The notes below the pieces were generated by a model that was given only the letters and a program-made list of their open reading frames with translations, searched no databases and was not told the origin of the DNA. This document shows positions 8,103 to 16,600 of a stretch of 18,718 bases of DNA, in pieces. Both the position numbers and the translations under genes were made by a program. How positions within the stretch are numbered: the first letter of the stretch is position 1; each line of letters starts with the position of its first letter. This DNA is from Candidatus Magasanikiibacteriota bacterium. GTDB taxonomy: Bacteria; Patescibacteriota; Patescibacteriia; Magasanikbacterales; GWA2-37-8. The DNA lies in NCBI GenBank assembly GCA_903853785.1, contig CAINUM010000070.1, positions 1-18,718 of the forward strand, in the 5' to 3' direction.

Positions 8103-8873
8103 ATGCATATTCACAGAAAATTTAGTTTTTATCTGTTGATGTTTGTTTTTTTGATAACTCTTTTTTCTGTTACTCCTGTTTTGGCTTATATGATGTCGAG
8201 TACAAATTATCGTATTCAATTTGATTCGATAAATACTGGAGGTGGTATGGGTACGTCTACTAATTTTAAAATCGAGGATACAGTTGGTGAAGTGGCTACG
8301 GGAAATTCGTCTAGTACTTCGTACAATTTATATGCTGGATATCAAAATATGGACCAGAATACGACACTCTCAATCACTGCTCCAAGTTCGGTAGTTTTGT
8401 TGCCTAGTATAGGTGGCTTGACTGGAGGTACAGCGGATGGTCAATCTGCTGTGGCGGTTTCTACCAACGGAAGCTCTGGATATTCTCTTTATGTAAATGC
8501 CAGCTCTAATCCGGCGTTGGCGTCAGCGTCAAGTTCGTTTAATAATTTATCTACTACAAACAATACTCCCAATTTTAATTGGCAGGTTCCGGCTACCTCT
8601 AGTGCTTTTGGTTTTACTCCAGAAGGGACTGATATTGTAACAAGATTTAGAGATAGTGGTCCCAGCTGTAATCAAGTAGCGGGTAGTGATTCAGCGTTTC
8701 GTTGTTGGGATTATTTACCAATAAATATTTTGCAAATAAGTCAGTCAGCTGCTTCAAATTATCCTAGTTACACTACCACCACTTTATACCTTCGTGCTGA
8801 GTCTGGAACACAAAATGTGCAAGCGCCAGGTTCTTATTCAGCGAGTATCGTAGTTACAGCACACGTTAATTAA
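8103..8873 (+). CDS. Secreted WxL-like beta-sandwich protein B
   Basis: This is a 256-residue exported protein. The signal peptide core spans about 8-24, with cleavage likely after PVLA (28). Residues 32-80 form an extra N-terminal segment with a quasi-repeated pattern: SSTNYRIQFDSINTGGG, then STNFKIEDTVGEVATG and STSYNLYAGYQ. I recognise this segment from other CPR secreted proteins, but its function is unknown. Residues about 88-256 are homologous to the domain of the 6389-7048 product. Shared features are LSITAPSSV, GGLTGGT, GYSLYVNASSNPA, PNFNW, RFRDSG-x2-C, and the ending PGSYSASIVVTA. Cys189 and Cys201 align with Cys153/Cys164 of that paralog, while its first cysteine pair is absent. 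The W-x-L motif is again missing. It sits in an operon with the DUF916-like gene upstream (12-base gap) and the cysteine-repeat gene downstream (10-base gap). Confidence 0.75.
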   Translation: MHIHRKFSFYLLMFVFLITLFSVTPVLAYMMSSTNYRIQFDSINTGGGMGTSTNFKIEDTVGEVATGNSSSTSYNLYAGYQNMDQNTTLSITAPSSVVLLPSIGGLTGGTADGQSAVAVSTNGSSGYSLYVNASSNPALASASSSFNNLSTTNNTPNFNWQVPATSSAFGFTPEGTDIVTRFRDSGPSCNQVAGSDSAFRCWDYLPINILQISQSAASNYPSYTTTTLYLRAESGTQNVQAPGSYSASIVVTAHVN

Positions 8874-8883
8874 AATTTTGTAA

Positions 8884-10128
8884 ATGAAGAAATTGCTTTT
8901 TTTTATAATCTTAATGTTTTTACCACTTGATGTTTCGGCAAATACGCCTTCATCATCTTTTAATGTTGATATTGAAATTAATAATTGCAATTATAACAAT
9001 GTCTGCGAAGCATCAATTGGCGAAGATTTTCCTTCCTGTCCAGTCGACTGTCCAGCAACGTGCACGATTAATGGTGTATGTGAAACTCGTTTGGGTGAAG
9101 ATATAATAAATTGTGCTGCTGATTGCGTTGTAATAGTAATACCAACTACCACCACTTCTACTATTCCAACAGCCCCTAGTGTCGGTAATGGGGGTGGTGG
9201 TGCATTTACAAACCCTCACGACGTAGTTTTTAATGTTATTGACTTGGCTGTAAAATCTGGCGACTCATTCGTAAAAATTTCTTGGAAAGTACCAAACCAG
9301 TCAGATTATGGTGGTGTTTTGATAAGACGGTCAGAAATTTTTACACCAAGCACCATAAATGATGGTGGAATTTTATATAATGGTTTTGGTGAATCGGACG
9401 GCAATAGCGGTTATCATTTAAATGATCTGAATTTAACAAACGGTAGATGGTATTTTTATACTATATTTCTATATAACAAGAATGGTAGTTTTGCCTCTGG
9501 GGCATCTGTAGCGGCCTTACCACAAAGTAAAACAATGCAAGAATATTTAATTGATTTGTTTGTTCCACCAAAACGATTGCCTCCAGAATTAAGCATACCA
9601 TCGGTATTGCCTATTTTATTAGAGAAAGATTTGCTTTTACCCAAAATTAACTATATTCAGGAGTCTGGGATTGTTGTTCCCGAAAATCCCGGCACGCACG
9701 TATATTATATAAAACCAATCGTTACAACAACAGTTGTTGTTGAAAATCAATATGTGCCAAAAAATACCAAATCAATTGCCGCTACTATTGATGATGGAGT
9801 TGGTTTTATTACATATTTATTAAGTAGGGATGAATATGGTAATTATCTATTAAATATTCCCGGGGGAGTGCTGTTTAACAATAACAAGATCATTTTTACT
9901 TTTATAGATCAAAATAATCAATCGATAAATAGGGTTGAAACTGTTGTAAATACGATAAAGAATCCCGTTATATCACCAAATCAATCAATCAAATATTTAA
10001 ACATACTGATTCTTACTATAAATTGGTTTATAAGTCTTATATATTTGATATTTGATATAGTAGTTTTACTTGTTAAGCTGCTACAACACTGGGTAAGTAT
10101 TTTAGGGGTCTTAGTTATCCACACTTAA
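8884..10128 (+). CDS. Cysteine-repeat, Fn3-like exported membrane protein
   Basis: I do not recognise this 414-residue protein as a named family. A signal peptide (MKKLLFFIILMFLPLDVSA) is followed by two tandem 25-residue cysteine repeats with identical spacing C-x5-C-x10-C-x3-C (Cys 35/41/52/56 and 60/66/77/81). Each contains N-x-V-C-E and G-E-D, a pattern seen in secreted CPR and archaeal proteins that may form a disulfide or metal-binding knot. A Thr/Pro and Gly-rich linker (86-107) precedes a fibronectin-III-like domain (about 112-213: VKISWKVPNQSDYGGVLIRRSE, WYFYTIFLYNKNG). A proline-rich stretch and a second beta region follow. The C-terminus is strongly hydrophobic (about 372-412) and probably anchors the protein in the membrane. 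It is the last gene of the surface operon, before the terminator at 10141-10167. It may be a surface scaffold or binding protein. Confidence 0.7.
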   Translation: MKKLLFFIILMFLPLDVSANTPSSSFNVDIEINNCNYNNVCEASIGEDFPSCPVDCPATCTINGVCETRLGEDIINCAADCVVIVIPTTTTSTIPTAPSVGNGGGGAFTNPHDVVFNVIDLAVKSGDSFVKISWKVPNQSDYGGVLIRRSEIFTPSTINDGGILYNGFGESDGNSGYHLNDLNLTNGRWYFYTIFLYNKNGSFASGASVAALPQSKTMQEYLIDLFVPPKRLPPELSIPSVLPILLEKDLLLPKINYIQESGIVVPENPGTHVYYIKPIVTTTVVVENQYVPKNTKSIAATIDDGVGFITYLLSRDEYGNYLLNIPGGVLFNNNKIIFTFIDQNNQSINRVETVVNTIKNPVISPNQSIKYLNILILTINWFISLIYLIFDIVVLLVKLLQHWVSILGVLVIHT

Positions 10129-10140
10129 ATAATTATGATA

Positions 10141-10167
10141 AAAAAACGTTCTTAAAGAACGTTTTTT
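10141..10167 (+). terminator. Intrinsic terminator of the surface operon
   Basis: AAAAAACGTTC (10141-10151) pairs with GAACGTTTTTT (10157-10167) around TTAAA. The perfect stem is flanked by A and T tracts and could work in both directions. Its right half runs directly into the next promoter. Confidence 0.88.
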
Positions 10168-10177
10168 GTGTTATAAT
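10149..10177 (+). promoter_or_regulatory. Extended -10 promoter of the HTH-giant protein operon
   Basis: TATAAT (10172-10177) is preceded by TGT, an extended -10 element. The best -35 at 17-base spacing is TTCTTA (10149-10154), which lies inside the terminator hairpin. The core GTGTTATAATA is identical to that of the rplI promoter. A start near 10184 gives a leader of about 64 bases. Confidence 0.65.
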
Positions 10178-10192
10178 AGTTATGTAGTTTAA

Positions 10193-10232
10193 ATCGGATA
10201 GACGATATATAAATATCGGCAATCCGATATCG
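10193..10232 (+). promoter_or_regulatory. Nested inverted repeats in the leader (candidate operator or RNA hairpin)
   Basis: ATCGGAT (10193-10199) pairs with ATCCGAT (10222-10228). Inside it, CGATAT (10203-10208) pairs with ATATCG (10213-10218), leaving symmetric 3-base internal gaps. A further palindrome, CGATATCG, occupies 10225-10232. The repeated CGATAT half-sites just downstream of the promoter suggest either an operator for the HTH protein encoded next or a structured 5' untranslated region. Confidence 0.5.
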
Positions 10233-10247
10233 TAATATTTTGGCTAT

Positions 10248-10619
10248 ATGAGCGGCCTTATCTCACTTCGTGAAGCGGCCAATATTTCTGGTTATCACCC
10301 AGATTATTTGAGTTTTTTAATTAGAAATAATAAACTTCATGGTGAAAAAATAGGAAGAGCCTGGTGTGTAAGAGAGGGTGAATTAAGAAAATTTATTTTA
10401 GATAAAAATAATAATACAAAAAATCCACAAAATAGAGCTGGAAGTGGTTTTAACTTTTTATTTTTTATTTTTATAATTTTATTTATTTTCTTAATTATTT
10501 GGTTAAATGAAGGTGAAAATATTGGTGTAAAATCCAATAAAGAGAATGATTTTACTGTAAAGACTATTTATTCTGAGACAAGTAGTGAGGTTTTTTCGGA
10601 AACTTCAACTAAAAACTAG
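10248..10619 (+). CDS. Membrane-anchored helix-turn-helix protein
   Basis: This 123-residue protein joins an N-terminal MerR/excisionase-type DNA-binding domain (about 3-52) to one membrane helix (about 68-86) and a 37-residue tail that would lie outside. The HTH part shows the usual pattern: ISLREAANISGYHPDYLSFL, then IRNNKLHGEKIGRAWCVRE. The sequence has no N-terminal signal, so the HTH faces the cytoplasm. A linker rich in Asn and Lys separates it from the membrane. Its stop codon is 3 bases from the giant protein start, so the two are almost certainly co-transcribed and perhaps translationally coupled. The leader at 10193-10232 holds candidate operator palindromes. Inferred role: a membrane-tethered regulator of the surface locus. 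The HTH could instead tether DNA or act in protein contacts. The start at 10248 has no Shine-Dalgarno sequence, but the HTH domain begins right there. Confidence 0.8.
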   Translation: MSGLISLREAANISGYHPDYLSFLIRNNKLHGEKIGRAWCVREGELRKFILDKNNNTKNPQNRAGSGFNFLFFIFIILFIFLIIWLNEGENIGVKSNKENDFTVKTIYSETSSEVFSETSTKN

Positions 10620-10622
10620 ACT

Positions 10623-13600
10623 ATGGGTTGTTGGCAGACAAAATTAATCATATTATTATCAACATTTTTTATATGTTTGATTAGTTTTGATTCTGCATCA
10701 GCGTCTTTTAATCCAATGATAAATTATCAGGGAAAACTGACAAACAATAGCGATAGTCCTGTGGCAAACGGTACTTATAATTTAAAAATTAGATTATGTG
10801 CCGATAGCGCATGTAGTAGTGTTTTATGGACTGAAGATAGGGTAAATGCAGATAAAGTTCAAGTCACAAACGGTCTGTTCAGTATTTTGTTGGGAGAAGT
10901 TTCTACAAGTAGTTTGTCTTCAATAAATTTTAATCAAAATATATATCTTGAACTCCAAGTTGGTGGTACCGGCACTCCTAGCTTTGAAACATTATTACCA
11001 CGTAAGCGATTTGCAGCCGTACCAGCCGCTTTTGAGGCCGCTAATTTGGGGGGGTTATCTTCTTCTGCTTATGCTAAATTATCAACAAACGAAACTGTTT
11101 CAGGTGCTTGGAATTTTAACAATTTGCTAAATATAACAGCAAATTCAATATCACCAATTTTAACGGTTTTACAGACAGGTGTTGGGCCTGGTATGTATGT
11201 CGGAAATGGAACTGCAACAACAAGTATAAGAGGTAACGCTACTTCCACATTTCCATATGGTGCCACATTTGCAACATCTGGTGGTAATGTTGGTATTGGT
11301 GTTGCTAATCCGACCGCTATGTTGGATGTGGCTGGAACTACAAACTCTAAACTATTTAACTCCTATCTATTTTCGCTAGGTCAAGTAGGAGCTTGGACAA
11401 ACGCCGCTGACGCCTATACACCTAGAAACTTCTTCAATCTTGGTGCTGATTGGCACGGTTCAGCTGTATTTTCTGAAAATGTATATATAGTCAATGACAC
11501 TCTAAAGATAGCCAATTCCCACTCAACAATCTCAGGGTCCGTTCTAAAAATACCTGGAAATGGAAAGACTAACCAAGGTGCTTTTGTGTTTTACACTGCT
11601 CCTCCAGCGGCTGTTGTAGCAGACGCTGCATATGCTGGTGCACAAAGATTTATGATTGGTTCAGATGGTAAAATTAGCATTGGTACAGGTACAGCCCCAG
11701 CTCATGATTTGAGTTTTGATAATACAATTGCTCGTGTTATTGGTATTGATTCGTCATCTTCGAGTACAATTGGCAGGTCGCTGTCCATTACAGCAGGGGC
11801 CACGACTGGCGGTGGTACAAACATTGCAGGCGGTGATTTAATTGTTAAATCAGGTGCGGGCACAGGAACAGGAACAAGTAATATACTTTTCCAAACGGCT
11901 ACTACATTGACATCGGGTGCGACTTTACAGTCACTTTCAACAAAAGCAACAATTTTGGGAAATGGATATTTTGGTATTGGTACATCATCTCCTTCGTACC
12001 TTCTATCTGTTGCTGGTGATATTAATACTACCGGAACTATTCGTATAAACGGAGCTGACTATGGTCAATATTTTATTTCTACCGCCGGATTACTTGGACA
12101 GGTTTGGCAATCTGATGGTAGCGGGGCAGGAATATGGACAAACACTTCTTCGCTTGGAATAATGCCGGGAGCAAGTCCTGGTCAAGTGATGAGATACGGT
12201 CCGACAGGTTGGGAAGGAAGTTATGATCTGTCTTTTAATGGTAGTGGATATATTGGAATTGGCACATCGTCTGCATCATACAAATTGGATGTAATGGGTG
12301 ATATAAATTCAACAGGAGTTTTGAGATTAAACGGAAATAATTACAGTCAATATTTCATTGATTCGAGCGGTACTTCTGGGTCGCTTTGGCAGTCAGCTGG
12401 TAGTGGGGCAGGACACTGGGTAACGACTTCCTCCTTAGGATTGGGCGGCAGCTCTCTTCCATCCGGTTCGTTGAATCAAATTTTAACATACGGAGGTTCT
12501 GGCTGGGTTTCAACGAGTTCGTTATATTTGAGTGGGGTTAGCACCTTTGTGTCAACTTCTACATTTAATAGTAGTATTATTAGTGATACTGGATTATTTA
12601 TTTCAAATGTCGCAAATGGTACTACTGGATCCGGGACTGATTTGATAACCAACGGGACTTTCGAATCATGGACGAGTGGTGTTCCGACGAATTGGGTTAC
12701 GACTACTTTTGCAGGGAATGGAACTATGGTACAGACAACCACAGCGCATACTGGTTCATATGCTATGTATTTTACCGGTGATGTGAATGCAATGGATTTA
12801 ATTTCTGCCGAAAGTGACGCTATTTCAGTGACACCAGCCGCGTCTTATCAAATTAAATTATGGCAAAGAAATTTAGGGGATAATGTTTCTGGTGGTACAG
12901 TTATTGCTTTAAATGGATCGGTAGCACTAGCAACTCAAGTTTATAATTTTGCATCGTCGACTTGGGATTCTTGGGCTGGTCCTGGAACAATTTTCGGAGC
13001 ACCAAATCCTGCTATCTATCTTGTTGCTGGTACGCCAAGTATTACTTTTAGAGAAGAAACCGCAACATTAAGTGCACCTGCGAATGGTAGTTTGCATCTA
13101 GTCGCTTTGGTTGTTCCATTTGGAAACGGTTCTCTTATTTATGGAATCATCGATGACGTATCACTAACTGCAGTTGGTGGTGGTACAGCAGGTACTTCAA
13201 CAGCGTTTAATTTTAATGCTACAAATTTTTCGGCTACTAGTACCACCGATACTTTATTTTCAGTTAGATCAAATAATACAGAAAAATTTAATTTGAGTGC
13301 GGCTGGAAATTTATCTTTAGTTGGTAATGTAGATGTGGCTGGTACTTACAAAATAAATGGTGCCGACGTTGGACAATATTTTATTAATTCCGCTGGTACG
13401 TCTGGTCAAATATGGAAATCCAACGGTGCTGGTTCTGGCTCCTGGGTGAGTACTTCATCACTCGGAATTACGCCTAGTGGAAGTTCAGGTCAAGTAATGA
13501 GATATGGAGCTGTTGGTTGGGAAGGGAGTTATGATCTATCATTTAATGGTAGTGGTTATGTGGGTATAGGGACATCTTCCGCTTCATACAAATTAGATGT

Positions 13601-16600
13601 AATGGGGGATATAAATACGACAGGTACTATTAGAATGAACGGAAATGATTATGGTCAGTTTTTTATTTCTTCCGCCGGTACTTCTGGGCAGGTTTGGCAG
13701 TCAGATGGCAGTGGCGCAGGTGCATGGGCAAACACATCAACACTAGGTTTTGGAAATATTTCTGGTACTGGTAGTGCTGGTCAATTATCATATTTCACAA
13801 ACAGTTCCACTCTTTCTTCAACCTCAAGCTTGAGTTGGGATAGTGTTAATGGTCGTTTGGGAGTTGGAATTTCACCAACTCAAAAATTTCATGTATTTAA
13901 TTCGACTGGTAATTTTACGGTATATGCGCAAAATCAATACGCAGGTACATCGGTTGATGAATTCAACAATGCGCAAGCGGCCAATTATGGTGAATATGTT
14001 GCAACGACAAATGGTTATATAGTTGGTCAGGCTGGATACGCTGCTGGCGGTAACCGAAGTTATGGTGGTATGTTTCGCGCTATCGTAAATAAGGCAAGTG
14101 CGACCAATATTGGTGTGGCTGGGTATGCTTTAAACGGCAGCGCGGGCGGGGTCCAGATTGGTGGTTATTTTGGTCTTCAAAATTCATCCCCGTCATTTAC
14201 TTCGGCAGCTCTTATTGCGGACAATGGCTCACAGACATCTTCCATTTTTATTGCACGTGATAATGGTTCGAATGTTTTCACCGTCCTTGATGGAGGTAAT
14301 ATTGGTATTGGAACTTCAACTCCTTCTCAAAAACTTGATGTTTGGGGTGGAAATATTTTACAAACTTCATATGGTAATCCGACATTAAAAGGGAGTGTAG
14401 CTACAACTGACGCACTTGGAGTTTATATATCTGGAAAATACGCATATGTTGCAGATCGTGCATCAGGTTTAAGGATAATAGATATTTCTAATCCATCGAT
14501 GCCAACAATTGTTGGTTCTGTTACAACGTCAGTATCAGAAATTGCACAAGATGTTTATGTGTCTGGAAAATACGCATATCTAGCTGACGGAAATCTTGGT
14601 CTTAGTGTGATAGATATTTCGATCCCATCATCTCCAAAAATAGTTGGTACAGTCGCCACAAACGCATATGGGGTTTCTGTTTCTGGAAACTATGCATATG
14701 TCGGTGCTTTGACGAGTGGTATGAGAGTTATTGATATTTCAAACCCTCTTTTACCAGTTATAGTTACTACTGTAAGTACAACTGGAGCTAGCAATATTAG
14801 TATTTTTGGAAATTATGCTTATGTAGCAGCTGGTTCATCCGGGGTAAGAATAGTTGATATTTCAAATCCTTCTTCCCCGGTTTTAATTGGGACAATATCC
14901 TCCTCAACTGATGCACAAGGTACTTATGTTTCTGGTAAATTTGCATATGTATCAGATAATGCTTCTGGTTTAAGAATTGTAGATATTTCCAATCCCGCTT
15001 CTCCGGTTTTGGTGAGTACTGCGGCTATTGGCTATAGTGTCGGATCGTTTATTTCTGGAAAATATGCATATTCAGTTGGTGCTTCGGTCAGCGGTATGAA
15101 GGTGGTAGATATCTCAAGCTCAACGGCTCCTTTTTTGGTAGGAACAATAGCTACTACAGATGCACAAGGCATTTTTGTTTCTGGAAAATATGCATACGTG
15201 GCTGATAGGACCGGAGGGTTCAAGATATTTGATATAAACGGCACTGATGTCCCTGCTTTAAATGCCGGAAATATCTCTACCAACGCATTAACAATTTCTG
15301 AAAATGTAGATATCGGAAATAATCTAAGTATACGTAATGCGTTAAACGTTGGAATGGGAGGTATATTTTCAAATGGTGCCGTGGCCATTACCGTCTCCAC
15401 TACAATTAGTACTTCTACGCTATTTAGTGTCGGAACGACAACTCCAAATATATTTTCTGTAAAAGGAAATGGATATATTGGCATGGGTACATCCACTCCA
15501 GCGTATAAACTCGACGTATATGGTGATGTAAATCTTACTGGTGCTTTAAGAATTAACGGTAATGATTATGGTCAATATTTTATAACTACTGCCGGTACCT
15601 CTGGGCAGGTTTGGCAATCAGATGGTAGTGGGGCAGGTGCATGGGTAAATACATCTACACTAGGAATAATGCCTAGTGGAAGTCTTGGTCAAATAATGAG
15701 TTATGGAATTGCTGGTTGGGAATCAAATTCAAATATACTATTTTATCAATCTAATGTTGGTATTGGTACTTCCACTCCTGCAGCTAAACTTCACGTTGTT
15801 TCTACCACTGAACAATTTAGATTGGCCTATGATAGTTCTAAGTATGTTTCGTTTACTGTTGATAGCAATAATGGTCTAACAATATCTCCAGCTAACAGTG
15901 GTACTACTACTATTGCTAACGGTTTAGTTGTGAATACTAATAGCTTGGCCGTAGATAAGGCTACCGGGTATGTTGGTGTTGGTACCACTACTCCAAGTGT
16001 AAGGTTTGATGTTGTCGGCGGAACAGTTTCAACTTTGGCAAAATTTAGTGGTACAGAAGCTTCTGGAGCTGGCGTTAGTTTGACGGTACAAAATAACGAC
16101 GTTTCCACTGCTTCGTATGCTTTGTATCAAATGTTTGCTGGTGATGCCAATCACGGCGGTATTTTCTTTGGTTCCCGTGCCGCTAATAACGCATATGGAA
16201 TTGCAAACGGTATAACTTTTCGTTCCATGGCTGGTCAGGATATTGGTTTAACAGCCGCCGCAGCTTTTGGTGCTTTGAGCGGACCAAGTATTTTGATTCA
16301 AGGTAGTACTGGAAATGTGGGTATTGGTACTACAACTCCAGCCGCAAAATTACAGATTGTTAAAACCTCCGAACAATTGCGCTTGTCATATGACAGCGCA
16401 GACTATTCCTCGTTTACAGTGGGTACCGATGGAGGTCTGACAATATTTTCAACAAATTCTGCAACCACAACAATCGCCAATGGTTTGGTAGTAAACACAA
16501 ATAGTTTGGTGGTAAACAAAGCAACAGGGAATGTTGGTGTTGGTTTAACAAACCCTATCGCTAAATTTCAAGTCGTAACAACTACTGAACAATTTAGAAT

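Noticed and set aside
10115..10123. Replication origin marked by a perfect DnaA box
   Set aside because: It is a single box at the end of a reading frame, with no cluster, no AT-rich unwinding element and no dnaA or dnaN nearby.
14373..15254. Regularly spaced repeats suggesting a CRISPR array
   Set aside because: The repeats are in-frame, about 120 bases apart and only similar at the protein level (LVIVD units), with no identical short repeats or unique spacers.
15032..15496. 154-codon open frame on the minus strand
   Set aside because: It is antisense to the propeller-coding region, has low-complexity Val/Pro/Thr composition mirroring the sense repeats, and no start signal.
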